DNA of 64,000 nt from JANWVO01 sp037446555 (GCA_037446555.1 JBBIIK010000003.1:124001-188000); one strand, 5' to 3'; counted from the first letter of the stretch, positions 31,608 to 42,601 are shown. Program-made: numbers and translations. The notes: generated from the letters alone by a model not told the origin.

Positions 31608-33133
31608 TCCGCCGCCGCGACCTCGCCGCCGCTGTAGTGGGGCTTCTCCCGAAGTCCGAACCGCGAATCGAAGGCGGCTTCGTCTTCGAGTCCGAAACCG
31701 AAGGGCCCGATCTCGGCCACCGCCTGCGCGACCACGCGCGCTTCCCCGCCCCGCACCGCACGGAGCGGATCGAAACGCTCATCGTCGGCGCCGGCGCCGC
31801 CGGACTGTGCGCCGCATGGCATCTGTCGCGCCGCGGCTACCGCGATTTCCTTCTGCTCGAGATGGAGCGCCAGCCCGGCGGAAACGCACGCTGGGGCCGC
31901 AATGAAGTCTCCGCCTTTCCCTGGGCCGCACACTACCTGCCGGTGCCAGACCCGCGCCAGACGCTGACCCGCGAGCTCTGCCGGGACTTCGGCCTCCTGG
32001 AGCGCGAAACCTGGAACGAGCGCCACCTCTGCCACGAGCCCCGCGAGCGGCTCTTCCTCCACGGCCGCTGGCAGGAAGGGATCGAGCCCGCCGTTGGCCT
32101 CACGGTTGAGGACGCGCGGCAATACGACCGGTTTCATGAGATCATCGGCGAGCTGCGACGGACCGGCGCCTTCCGCATCCCCATGGAGGAAGGGCTGGCG
32201 CGCTCCACGCCGGCCATTCGCGCGCTGGACCAGCCAAGCTTCGGCCAGTGGCTCGATCAGCACGGCTTCACGTCCCCCTACCTGCGCTGGTATCTCGATT
32301 ACTCGACGCGCGACGATTACGGCACCACGCTCGGCGGCATCTCCGCCTGGGCCGGGCTTCACTACTTCGCCGCGCGCGAACCGCATGAACTCGGCCCTCT
32401 GACGTGGCCCGAGGGAAACGGCTGGCTGGTGCAGCGACTGCTGGAGCGCGCCCGCCCGCGCATCCGGACGGGCGCCATGGTCCGCTCCATTACGCGCGCG
32501 GGCTCGCGCTGGCAAGTGACTGCGGGCGACACCTGCTACGAGGCCGCCTTCGTCATCTTCGCCGCGCCGACTTGGCTCGCTTCCTGGATCCTCGATCCGC
32601 CCCCGCCGCCCTGGCCCTTCGCATACGCGCCGTGGGTGGTGGCCAACCTCACCCTCCGCCGCTGGCCGGAAAACCGCGGCATGGACTACGCCTGGGACAA
32701 CGTCGTCTACGGCTCGCCCTCTCTCGGATACGTCATCGCCACGCACCAGAGCCTCAAAACATTTCAGCCGGAAACCGTTTGGACCTGGTACATGGCCCTC
32801 GCCTCCGGGCGCGCCGCCGACCAGCGGCGCCTGCTGCTTGGCGGCGATTACGCGTACTGGAAAGAGATTGTGCTCTTGGACCTCGAGCGCGCCCATCCCG
32901 ACATCCGCCACTGCGTCCGCCGCCTCGACATCTTCCGCATTGGACACGCCATGCCCCGGCCCGCCCCGGGCGCGGTCTTCCATCCCGAGCGCCTCAGGCG
33001 CGCGCGCCACACGGGCTCGCTCGTCTTCGCCAACAGCGACCTGAGCGCCCTTTCGTTGTTCGAGGAGGCCCTTTATCGCGGCGTTTCCGCCGCATCGCAC
33101 ATCCTGCGGCTCGCCTCCCGCGCCGGCGCCTGA
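31604..33133 (+). CDS. FAD-dependent amine-oxidase-like flavoprotein
   Basis: A 509-residue protein beginning with a Tat-like MIRRRDLAAAVVGLLP. The Rossmann FAD motif is ETLIVGAGAAGLCAAWHLSR (about residues 56-75), followed by LLLEMERQPGGNARWGRNEV. This is the layout of polyamine/monoamine oxidases, phytoene desaturase-like and related flavin amine oxidases. As the last gene of the polyamine operon it is a candidate to oxidise the aminopropylated product. The substrate is not shown by sequence. It overlaps the aminopropyltransferase stop by 4 nt and ends 8 bp before the convergent rlmH. Confidence 0.82.
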   Translation: MIRRRDLAAAVVGLLPKSEPRIEGGFVFESETEGPDLGHRLRDHARFPAPHRTERIETLIVGAGAAGLCAAWHLSRRGYRDFLLLEMERQPGGNARWGRNEVSAFPWAAHYLPVPDPRQTLTRELCRDFGLLERETWNERHLCHEPRERLFLHGRWQEGIEPAVGLTVEDARQYDRFHEIIGELRRTGAFRIPMEEGLARSTPAIRALDQPSFGQWLDQHGFTSPYLRWYLDYSTRDDYGTTLGGISAWAGLHYFAAREPHELGPLTWPEGNGWLVQRLLERARPRIRTGAMVRSITRAGSRWQVTAGDTCYEAAFVIFAAPTWLASWILDPPPPPWPFAYAPWVVANLTLRRWPENRGMDYAWDNVVYGSPSLGYVIATHQSLKTFQPETVWTWYMALASGRAADQRRLLLGGDYAYWKEIVLLDLERAHPDIRHCVRRLDIFRIGHAMPRPAPGAVFHPERLRRARHTGSLVFANSDLSALSLFEEALYRGVSAASHILRLASRAGA

Positions 33134-33141
33134 ACCTTGCT

Positions 33142-33561
33142 TCAGCGCGGATAAGGATGCCCGCGCAGCATCGTCAACGCGCGGTAGATCTGCTCGGCGA
33201 GCACCGCCCGCGCCAGTTCGTGCGGCATCGTCAACCGCGACAGCGACAGCAACAGGTCCGCCTTCTTCTTCCACTCGCCGGGATGCCCGTCGTGCCCGCC
33301 CAGGACGAACACCAGGTCGCGGGCTTCCCGCTCCGCACCGCCCACCAGAGCCGCCACTTCGCGCGAATCCATCTCGCGGCCCGCCGGGTCCAGCAAAACC
33401 TTGCGAGCCGCCGCGTGGCGGACGAACGGGTCGTAACGGCGCGGATCGATCTCCCGCATTTCGCACTGCATGTACCGCGAGCTGCGCTTCAGGTACTCCT
33501 GCGCCAGGGCGTTGGCATGAGCGTCCCGCGCCCTGCCCACGTACAGCAGCCAAACCTTCAC
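33142..33561 (-). CDS. rlmH: 23S rRNA pseudouridine-1915 N3-methyltransferase
   Basis: A 139-residue SPOUT methyltransferase. It begins at the GTG codon giving VKVWLLYVGR and carries the knot residues FVLGGHDGHPGEWKKKADLL and SLSRLTMPHELARAVLAEQI, then YRALTMLRGHPYPR. E. coli RlmH is 155 residues; the N-terminus is slightly shorter. It methylates pseudouridine 1915 in helix 69 of 23S rRNA. An upstream in-frame ATG at 33597 would reach into the accD promoter region and was not chosen. It diverges from accD. Confidence 0.9.
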   Translation of the reverse strand: MKVWLLYVGRARDAHANALAQEYLKRSSRYMQCEMREIDPRRYDPFVRHAAARKVLLDPAGREMDSREVAALVGGAEREARDLVFVLGGHDGHPGEWKKKADLLLSLSRLTMPHELARAVLAEQIYRALTMLRGHPYPR

Positions 33562-33641
33562 GCCCACAGTATCGCCCGCCGCCGCCCTTGAGTCCATCGC
33601 CGCAATCCTGTTACGGTGAGAGGTGGCCGCAAGGGCCTGAC

Positions 33642-34499
33642 ATGGACTGGTTCAAGGCGAAGAAGATCGAGAAAGCCTCTGGCGAGGAGCGGCATGTCCG
33701 CACCGAAGGCTTGTGGGTCAAGTGCGACTCCTGCCGGCAGATCGTCTGGCGCAAGGAGATCGAGGACAACCTGCATTGCTGTCCCAAATGCAGCTTCCAT
33801 TTCCGCATTGACGCCCGCACGCGCCTCCAGTACCTGCTCGACACGGAGCCGCCGTGGGAAGAGCACGACGCGAGTCTGGTGTCCACTGATCCACTCGAGT
33901 TCGTCGATTCCAAGCCCTACAAGGAACGTCTTGCTTCCATGCAGCGCGAGCTGGGGCTGCGCGATGCCATAGTCTCTGTCACGGGCAGGCTCGAGGGGCG
34001 CACCGTGCACGCCTGCTCGCTGGAATTGAAGTTCATCGGCGGTTCCATGGGCGCCGTGGTGGGCGAGATCATCACCCGCGCCATCGAGCGCGCCATCCAG
34101 AGCCGCGATCCGCTGATCATCATCTCCGCCTCGGGCGGCGCGCGCATGCAGGAAGGCGCCGTCAGCCTGATGCAGCTCGGCAAGATCAGCGCCCTGCTCA
34201 TGCGGCTCGACGAGGCGCGCGTCCCCTTCATCAGCGTGCTCACCGATCCGACCACCGGCGGCGTCACCGCCAGCTTCGCCATGCTCGGCGACCTGAACAT
34301 CGCCGAATCGGGCGCGCTGATCGGCTTCGCTGGTCCGCGCGTCATCGAACAGACGATCCGCCAGAAGCTGCCCGAGGGCTTCCAGCGGGCGGAATTCGTC
34401 CTCCAGCACGGATTCCTCGACGCCGTGGTCAAGCGCGCCGAGATGCGCGCCTTCATCGCCCGCGCGCTCGACTTCTTCTGCGGTACGCTCCAGAAATGA
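33642..34499 (+). CDS. accD: Acetyl-CoA carboxylase carboxyltransferase subunit beta
   Basis: A 285-residue AccD. The zinc ribbon (CDSC 28-31 and CPKC 47-50) is followed by the crotonase-like core: GRTVHACSLELKFIGGSMG, ISASGGARMQEGAVSLMQLG and VLTDPTTGGVTASFAMLGD, ending with the usual RQKLPEGFQRAEFVLQHGFL. It is half of the carboxyltransferase that makes malonyl-CoA for fatty acid synthesis; the alpha subunit is not in the window. The ATG at 33642 is 36 nt inside the previous intergenic region; a frame extending upstream is not supported. It shares ATGA with the D-aminoacylase-like gene. Confidence 0.95.
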   Translation: MDWFKAKKIEKASGEERHVRTEGLWVKCDSCRQIVWRKEIEDNLHCCPKCSFHFRIDARTRLQYLLDTEPPWEEHDASLVSTDPLEFVDSKPYKERLASMQRELGLRDAIVSVTGRLEGRTVHACSLELKFIGGSMGAVVGEIITRAIERAIQSRDPLIIISASGGARMQEGAVSLMQLGKISALLMRLDEARVPFISVLTDPTTGGVTASFAMLGDLNIAESGALIGFAGPRVIEQTIRQKLPEGFQRAEFVLQHGFLDAVVKRAEMRAFIARALDFFCGTLQK

Positions 34500-36063
34500 G
34501 GCTCGCGCTCCTTCTTGCGCTCGCCGCGTTTCCCGCCCTCGCCCAATACGACGTTCTGATCCGCAACGCCCGCGTCATCGACGGCACAGGCAACCCCTGG
34601 TTTCATGCCAGCGTCGCCATCCGGAACGGCCGCATTGCGGCCATCGGGCGGCTGGAAGGCGCATCCGCCGCGCGCGTCATCGATGCCGCAGGCCGCGTCC
34701 TCGCCCCCGGTTTCATCGACGTCCACACCCACGTCGAAGGCGCCATCGAGAAGGTTCCCCGCGCGGACAACTACCTGCTGGACGGCGTCACCACCATCGT
34801 CACCGGCAACTGCGGCGGCTCCACCGCCGATTTGGCGGGCTGGTTCGCGCGCCTCGAAGAACTCGGCACCGGCGTCAACGTGGCCACGCTGATCGGGCAC
34901 AATACCGTGCGCCGCCAGGTCATGGGCACGGAGAACCGCCATGCCGCTCCGGAAGAACTGGCCCGCATGAAAGAGCTGGTGCACACCGCCATGGCGCAGG
35001 GCGCCGTGGGCTTCTCCACCGGTCTCATCTATATCCCCGGCGCCTACGCGCCCACCGAGGAGGTCGTGGAGCTGGCCAAGTCCGCGGCGGTCTACAACGG
35101 CGTCTACGCGTCTCACATGCGCGACGAGGGCGCGCAGATTCTGGAAGCCATCCACGAAGCCGCACGCGTCGGCGAACAGGCCCGCATGCCCGTCCAGATC
35201 TCGCATTTCAAGATCGACACGCCCCGCATTTGGGGCTTCAGCGAGAAGTCCATCGCCCTGGTGGAGGACTACCGCCGCCGCGGCGTCGACGTCGTCGTCG
35301 ATCAGTATCCTTACGATCACTCCTCCACCAACCTCGGCATCACCCTGCCCGCATGGGCGCTCGCCGGCGGCACGGACGCCCTGCGCGAGCGGCTGTCCAG
35401 CCAGGAAACGCGCGCGCGGATCGCCGCCGAAATGCGGCAGCGGCTCCAGGATCTCGGCCACCCGGACTATTCGTACGCCATAGTCGCCTACTTCAAGCCG
35501 GATCACTCGTGGGAGGGCAAGAATCTGGTCGAGATCACAAAGCTGCGGGGGCTTGAGCCCACGCTGGAGAACCAGATCGAAACCATCTTCCACATCCTGC
35601 TTCAGGGCGGCGCGCAGATGATCTATCACTCGATGAGCGACATCGACATCGAGCGCATTCTGTGCTATCCGAACACGGCCATCGCAAGCGATGGCGGCGT
35701 CCGCGTCTTCGGCGAAGGCATGCCTCACCCGCGCTCCTATGGGACCAACGCGCGCGTTCTGGCCGAGTATGTCCGCAAGCGCGGCGTGCTCACGCTGGAG
35801 GACGCCATCCGCCGTATGACGTCGCTCCCTGCGCGCACCTTCGGTTTCCGTGACCGGGGACTCGTGCGGGAAGGCTTCGCCGCGGATCTTGTCGTCTTCG
35901 ATCCGGCGCGCGTTCAGGACAAGGCTACCTATACGCAGCCGCATCAGTACAGCGAGGGCTTCGATTTCGTGCTCGTCAACGGCGCCATCATGGTCGACGG
36001 CGGGGCGCTCACCGAGGCGCGCGGCGGACGCATCCTTCGCCACCGCCCCGAGCAATTCCAGCC

Positions 36064-36067
<4 letters not shown>
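34496..36067 (+). CDS. N-acyl-D-amino-acid deacylase-like amidohydrolase, exported
   Basis: A 523-residue protein with a signal peptide (MRLALLLALAAFPALA). The amidohydrolase core has LAPGFIDVHTHVEGAIEK (metal His), TTIVTGNCGGS with the bridging Cys of D-aminoacylases, SHMRDEGAQILEA, QISHFKID and NTAIASDGGVRV. Length and motifs fit the D-aminoacylase family, which releases D-amino acids from N-acyl forms; periplasmic versions may process peptidoglycan or diketopiperazine-like compounds. It is coupled to accD by ATGA and to the ABC-F gene by ATGA. Confidence 0.88.
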
Positions 36068-38010
<1,943 letters not shown>

Positions 38011-38072
38011 CCCGCCTTCAGGAACTAGCTGCCTGTTAGAATCAGGGGGATTCCAGAGTCACAGAGGGGCCC

Positions 38073-38951
38073 ATGTCAGATCAAAACCTGAGAGAACACG
38101 AGAAGAGCCTGTTCCCCGAACCGGAGCCGAGCCCGCGGCGCGGGTTCATCGTCACCAGCCTCACGGCGGGCTTCGCGCTTGCCGTCCAGCCGGTCTCCGC
38201 GCAGACCATCACCACAGACACCGAAGGTCTGGAGGCGGGCGAGGTCAAAATCCCCGCCGAGGGCGGCCTCATGCCCGCATACCGCGCCATGCCCGCAAGC
38301 GGTTCGGGTTTTCCCGTCGTGCTGGTCGTGCACGAGATCTTCGGCGTGCATGAGTACATCAAGGACGTCTGCCGGCGCTTTGCCAAGGCCGGCTATCTGG
38401 CGGTCGCGCCCGACCTCTATGCGCGGCAGGGCCGCGTGGACAACCTGCAAAGCTTCGATGACATCCGCAAGGTGGTCGGACGCGTGCCGGATGCGCAGGT
38501 GCTGGCGGATCTGGACGCCGCCGCCCGCTGGGCCGCCCAGAACCCCGGCAGCCAAGAGAAGCTGGCCGTCACCGGGTTTTGCTGGGGCGGCCGCATCGTC
38601 TGGCTGTATTCAGCGCACCAGCCCAAGCTGAAGGCTGGCGTCGCGTGGTACGGGCAGTTGGTCCCGCGCCAGCCCTCCGAGCTTCAGCCCAAGGCGCCCA
38701 TCGACGTCGTGGCGGATCTGAAGGCGCCGGTGCTCGGCCTTTATGGCGAAGCCGACCAGGGCATTCCCGTCGAGCACGTCGAGCGCATGCGCGCCGCGCT
38801 GAAACAGGCCGGCAAGCCCGGAGAAATCATCGTCTACCCCGCAGCCCCTCACGGCTTCCACGCCGACTACCGGCCCAGCTACCGCAAGGACGCCGCCGAG
38901 GACGGCTGGAAACGGATGCTCGCATGGTTCAAACAACACGGCGCCGGCTGA
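38073..38951 (+). CDS. Dienelactone-hydrolase family protein, Tat-exported
   Basis: A 292-residue alpha/beta hydrolase. The N-terminus (PRRGFIVTSLTAGFALAVQP) is a Tat signal. The nucleophile is C170 in VTGFCWGGRIVWLYS, with D228 (GEADQG) and H260 (APHGFHADYR) completing the dienelactone-hydrolase triad. Substrate unknown; the family cleaves cyclic lactones or esters. A promoter with TAGAAT near 38037 precedes it. Its 3' end overlaps the next gene by 28 nt in another frame. Confidence 0.88.
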   Translation: MSDQNLREHEKSLFPEPEPSPRRGFIVTSLTAGFALAVQPVSAQTITTDTEGLEAGEVKIPAEGGLMPAYRAMPASGSGFPVVLVVHEIFGVHEYIKDVCRRFAKAGYLAVAPDLYARQGRVDNLQSFDDIRKVVGRVPDAQVLADLDAAARWAAQNPGSQEKLAVTGFCWGGRIVWLYSAHQPKLKAGVAWYGQLVPRQPSELQPKAPIDVVADLKAPVLGLYGEADQGIPVEHVERMRAALKQAGKPGEIIVYPAAPHGFHADYRPSYRKDAAEDGWKRMLAWFKQHGAG

Positions 38952-40636
38952 TCCCGGCACTTGCGCTCCTGTGGGCGCTGCCGCTTGGCGCGCAGCGCCT
39001 GGTGATCGTCTCCTTCGATGGCCTGGGCGCGGAAACATTCTTTGATGATCCTGTTGCGGAGGAACTGACGGTCCTCAAAGACACCGCCCGGCGCGGCGCT
39101 GCCTCCCGCGGGGTCCAGCCCGCCTTCCCCTCCACTACGGCCAACTCCCACGCGGCGTTGTGGACTGGCTGCTACGGGGATGTGAACCACATCACGGCCA
39201 ACTCGCCGCCGGTACTGCCGCGGGCCGAGCACACGGTCTTGGAGCGCGGCAACGGCTTCCGCGCCGAGCAACTCGCCGCCGAAACCTTCTGGGTGGCGGC
39301 TGCGCGCGCCGGCATCCCGTCAGTCGCCCACCAGCCCACGCAGGGCTATCCGCTCACGCCCTTCAACTCCGCCCCCGGAGCGGTGGTCGTCAACGGCTAC
39401 CAGACACGCCTGCTGGCGCCGCACGCGCTGTGGACGCCGCAATCGGGCAAGCGCCTGCCGGACGGGTCCTACCTTTTCGAGCACGGTCCCGCGTCTTTCC
39501 GCGTCGTCGCCGGAAAGAAGTCCGTCCGCGTCTCGCTCACTTCGGGCAAACAGGCGGTCACGGTCTCCTACGCGCCCGCCGAAACCGAACCACCGCGCCG
39601 CCGCCCGCTGGCGCGCCGCTTCAGCCCGCCCCTGCTGCTGGAGGCACCCGTGCCCGCGGCACTTTACTTCCGGTTGTTCGAACTCGGCGAAGGCGGCTTC
39701 CGGCTGTATGTGACGCCGTGGCACGAACTCGGCTCGTCTATGCCTCTGGAGAAGATCTACCGCGAGGCAGGCGGCTTCCTCGGCAACGGACCAACGGCGC
39801 TGCTCGACAAGGGGCTGATCCGTCCGGTGGAATACCTGGAAGCCATGGAGCTGGTCATCCGCCAGATGACACGGCACGCGGCGTGGCTCGAACGCAAGTT
39901 CCATCCCCGTCTGATGCAGAGCTACCTGCCCTTCCCGGACGAGATCGACCATATGTGGCTGGCGGCGGCGCGCTCGGGCGACGAAGATGCCCGGCAATGG
40001 CGCCGGTGGGCTTATATCGCCGTCGACCGCGGCGCCGCGGAGTTCGCGCGCCTGGCCAGCGATAAGAACAAGGATCACCTGCTGTGGGTGTCCGATCACG
40101 GCATGGCGCCCGTGTCGCGCCTCGTCTCCGTGCCTGCCGTGCTCGGACAGACGGAACTCGATTCGAAGGCCGCGTACCTGTATCATTCGATCCTGGTCAA
40201 CACGACGGACTGGAAAGAGGGCCGGGTGCCGCCCGGCGAGCGAGATGCAGTGGTCGAACAGGCGCGCGGCGCGCTGGCTGCCGTTTCGGGAATCGTCTCC
40301 TTCTACACGCCGGAACAGGACGGGGAGCGGTTCGGCATCGGCGGACCTGCGGGCGGCGATCTCTACTTCGACTTCGCGCCCGGCTACGGCGCCTCATCCC
40401 GCCCCTCCGAAGCGACGGTTTCCGACGTGCGCCCGCGCGGCATGCATGGATTCCTGCCCACGCGCCGCGACATGCAGGCCATCTGCGTCGCAGCGGGACC
40501 GAAGATTCCGCGCGGCGCCGTCTGGCCCGAATTCCGCATCATCGACATCGCCCCGATGATCGCCGAACTGCTCGGCTTCCCTGCCCCGCCCACCTTCCGC
40601 GGCCGTTCTCCTCTTGCGATAGCATCGAAGCCATGA
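38924..40636 (+). CDS. Secreted type I phosphodiesterase/nucleotide pyrophosphatase
   Basis: A 570-residue protein with a signal peptide (VQTTRRRLIPALALLWALPL). Metal and nucleophile residues of the alkaline-phosphatase superfamily are seen in VIVSFDGLGAETFF, PSTTANSHAALWTGCYG (the Thr/Ser nucleophile), DEIDHMW, WVSDHGM and MHGFLPTRR. It resembles NPP-type phosphodiesterases of nucleotides or phospholipid head groups. The start was placed at 38924 by the signal peptide, which means a 28-nt overlap with the hydrolase gene. It shares ATGA with the isomerase gene after it. Confidence 0.85.
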   Translation: MVQTTRRRLIPALALLWALPLGAQRLVIVSFDGLGAETFFDDPVAEELTVLKDTARRGAASRGVQPAFPSTTANSHAALWTGCYGDVNHITANSPPVLPRAEHTVLERGNGFRAEQLAAETFWVAAARAGIPSVAHQPTQGYPLTPFNSAPGAVVVNGYQTRLLAPHALWTPQSGKRLPDGSYLFEHGPASFRVVAGKKSVRVSLTSGKQAVTVSYAPAETEPPRRRPLARRFSPPLLLEAPVPAALYFRLFELGEGGFRLYVTPWHELGSSMPLEKIYREAGGFLGNGPTALLDKGLIRPVEYLEAMELVIRQMTRHAAWLERKFHPRLMQSYLPFPDEIDHMWLAAARSGDEDARQWRRWAYIAVDRGAAEFARLASDKNKDHLLWVSDHGMAPVSRLVSVPAVLGQTELDSKAAYLYHSILVNTTDWKEGRVPPGERDAVVEQARGALAAVSGIVSFYTPEQDGERFGIGGPAGGDLYFDFAPGYGASSRPSEATVSDVRPRGMHGFLPTRRDMQAICVAAGPKIPRGAVWPEFRIIDIAPMIAELLGFPAPPTFRGRSPLAIASKP

Positions 40637-41517
40637 ACCGCCGTATCTTCCTCGCCGCCTCTGCCGCTGCGCCCGCCGCGTTTGCTTCGGCCCAGCCCGC
40701 GGATCAACTCCCGAAGCGGGCGCGCCTCAAGCCCGCCCTTTGCGCTTATTCCTTCCGCCAGGAATTGCAGAAGAAGACGATGACCTACGAGGATCTCGTC
40801 CGTTCCTGCGTCGAGTGGGACATCGACGGGCTGGACATGACCGTCTACTGGGTTCCCTCCACGGAGCGGCAGTGGCTGCACTCTCTGCGGCGGCTAGCCT
40901 ACCGGTGTGGCATTCAGATCTACTCGATCGCCGTCCGCACGGAGCTGACGCGCGCGGAACAAAAGGACCGCGATGCGGAGGTGGAAAACATCCGCCGCTG
41001 GGTCGACGTTGCCTCCGCCCTCGGCGCAGGCCATATCCGCGTGTTCGGAGGTTACCTCCGCGGCGGCATCACCGAGGAGCAGGCTGTCCCCTGGGTGGTG
41101 GAGTGCCTTCAGCGGGGAGCCGAATACGCAGGCTCGCAAGGCGTGATCCTCGGGCTTGAGAACCACGGAGGCATCACGACGCGCGCGGCGCGCATCCTGG
41201 AAATCATCGGCAAGACCGGTTCCCCGTGGGTGGGCATCAATCTCGACACCGGGAATTTCACCGAGGATCCTTACCGGCAGATGGAAATGTGCCTGCCTCA
41301 CGCCGTGAACGTGCAGGTGAAGTCCGAGATGGTGCATGAGGACGGCAAGCGCGGCCCGCAGGACTGGGACCGCGTAGTCCAACTGGTCGCTTCGGGCGGC
41401 TACAAGGGATACCTGTCGCTCGAATACGAGGCCAAGGAGCCTGCTCCGACAGCTGTTCCGCGCCTGCTGGCGCAACTCCGCACCCTCTGCCGGAAACACT
41501 CGGCTCCCTCGGCCTGA
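40633..41517 (+). CDS. Sugar phosphate isomerase/epimerase-like TIM-barrel protein, exported
   Basis: A 294-residue protein with a Tat-like signal (MNRRIFLAASAAAPAAFASA). The xylose-isomerase-like (AP endonuclease 2) barrel is recognised by LKPALCAYSFRQEL, DIDGLDMTVYWVPS, VILGLENHGGITT, WVGINLDTGNF and GYLSLEYEAKEP, which hold the metal ligands Glu, Asp and His. Such exported proteins are abundant in Acidobacteria and Planctomycetes, with unknown substrates. It is the last gene of the run that starts at 38073, and a hairpin terminator follows at 41601. Confidence 0.85.
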   Translation: MNRRIFLAASAAAPAAFASAQPADQLPKRARLKPALCAYSFRQELQKKTMTYEDLVRSCVEWDIDGLDMTVYWVPSTERQWLHSLRRLAYRCGIQIYSIAVRTELTRAEQKDRDAEVENIRRWVDVASALGAGHIRVFGGYLRGGITEEQAVPWVVECLQRGAEYAGSQGVILGLENHGGITTRAARILEIIGKTGSPWVGINLDTGNFTEDPYRQMEMCLPHAVNVQVKSEMVHEDGKRGPQDWDRVVQLVASGGYKGYLSLEYEAKEPAPTAVPRLLAQLRTLCRKHSAPSA

Positions 41518-41600
41518 ACCGCGCCTGGCCCTCGGCCCCGCCGCTCCCTCGCGCCCTGCCGCGCCGCAGCGTTCCGCACACCCCGCCACGGCACCGGCGA

Positions 41601-41618
41601 GCCGGGGCAAACCCCGGC
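41601..41618 (+). terminator. Terminator hairpin after the isomerase gene
   Basis: A 7-bp perfect stem (GCCGGGG / CCCCGGC) with a CAAA tetraloop stands 83 nt after the stop codon. A short T-poor tail (CCTTCGATT) follows, so it is an imperfect intrinsic terminator. Confidence 0.55.
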
Positions 41619-41766
41619 CCTTCGATTCCCCCTTGCGCTGCGCGGGCGGCTCACGGCGGCGCTTTACGCGTTCAACCGCCGGAGAACAGACGGAGAATTC
41701 TGGAGCCGGGAAATCGTCCGAGCCAGAAAAACCAAAGTTCTCCCTCGAAATAGGCGATTAATTCTT

Positions 41767-41796
41767 TTGCTTATTAAAGCGCTCTTCGCGTATAAC
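41767..41796 (+). promoter_or_regulatory. Sigma-70-type promoter for the unknown gene at 42002
   Basis: TTGCTT (41767-41772), an 18-nt spacer and TATAAC (41791-41796) form a good sigma-70 promoter in the only AT-rich patch of this area. Transcription would begin near 41803 and give a leader of about 200 nt. Confidence 0.6.
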
Positions 41797-42001
41797 ACCA
41801 ACAGGCAACCATTTCGGCCCGCGTGATATTTCGTGCAGGCCGCGTAGCAACCGGGATGGCCGCGAGGGGTATGGCGGGGTCCCGCATCGGAGGCCTGGAT
41901 TCCGCCCGGACCAGTTCGCCGCGCCCGTGGTTCGCATCCGAATCTCCAAACGGCCGGCGGGCGCAACGGCGGATTCATGTCTCGCCTCAGGAGGAAAAAA
42001 C

Positions 42002-42394
42002 ATGGCAACCTTGGTGAATCCAAGACTGAATATCAGCGTCGACCAGGCGAAGAAAACTGCCCGGTGCGTCATCACCTGCGAAGTAATTTTCACCGCCTAT
42101 GAGATGAATGAGATGAAGGAAGGGCTGCGGTTCGTGCTTCACTGCTCGTTGTGGGGCGAAGACCTGGGAATGTGGCTGAATCCGGATGATTTCCTGTTCA
42201 GCTACGGCAGCAAGATTTTCCCGGATGCCACGCCAACGGCAAGGGAGAAAGTGACGTTCGATGTGACGGTCGGCGTCAGCCTGCTGAACGAAGACTGGGG
42301 CACGGATGAAGTGTACGGGCTGCTCACGTTGCGCAACCTGTATACCGGCGCCACGGTAAAACGCAAGACCAACGTCGTGGTCCGCAGCTTCTGA
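42002..42394 (+). CDS. Unknown 130-residue beta-rich protein
   Basis: A protein starting MATLVNPRLNISVDQAKKTA. Alternating hydrophobic strands (KVTFDVTVGVSLLNEDWGTD, GLLTLRNLYTGATVKRKTNV) suggest a beta-sandwich, and there is no signal peptide, membrane helix or catalytic motif. An ideal ribosome site (AGGAGG with 7 nt spacing) and a strong promoter upstream predict high expression. I do not recognise the family. Composition is less GC-biased than neighbours, which may mean recent acquisition. A structural or carrier role is possible, but nothing in the sequence shows it. A hairpin pair follows it at 42428-42474. Confidence 0.75.
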   Translation: MATLVNPRLNISVDQAKKTARCVITCEVIFTAYEMNEMKEGLRFVLHCSLWGEDLGMWLNPDDFLFSYGSKIFPDATPTAREKVTFDVTVGVSLLNEDWGTDEVYGLLTLRNLYTGATVKRKTNVVVRSF

Positions 42395-42427
42395 CAGGAG
42401 CCGCTGGAGCTACGGGGATGGCGGCAA

Positions 42428-42474
42428 CGGCGGGCGTCTCTTGCGAGCGGCGCCCGCCGCCGCTTCGGGCGGCG
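42428..42474. terminator. Two hairpins after the unknown gene
   Basis: CGGCGGGCG (42428-42436) pairs with CGCCCGCCG (42451-42459), and CGCCGCC pairs with GGCGGCG (42468-42474) in a second, overlapping hairpin. The overlap allows alternative folds. Neither has a U-tract. The rest of this 278-bp gap holds the hpnH promoter and nothing else that I can see. Confidence 0.45.
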
Positions 42475-42601
42475 TGCCCCGGCGGAGGAGGCTCGCGCCC
42501 ACAGATGGCCGGGGCTGATTCAGTGGACCGTTTGACGTGCCCGCGGCATTCGTAACTCCCTCGCCGGGGTCTGCGCCGCGTGGGCAGGCAACCGGCCAGC
42601 T

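Larger units (their letters stand above)
41518..42001. other. 484-bp intergenic region, GC-rich then AT-richer
   Basis: No supported gene. The first 230 bp are very GC-rich and hold a terminator hairpin (41601-41618). From about 41690 the base composition turns AT-richer, unlike the surroundings. A strong promoter follows (41767-41796), then about 200 nt of leader to the ORF at 42002. I see no known riboswitch class in the leader. Confidence 0.6.

Noticed and set aside
41664..42023. Minus-strand frame of 119 codons in the AT-richer intergenic region
   Set aside because: No ribosome site or domain; overlaps the promoter of the gene at 42002.
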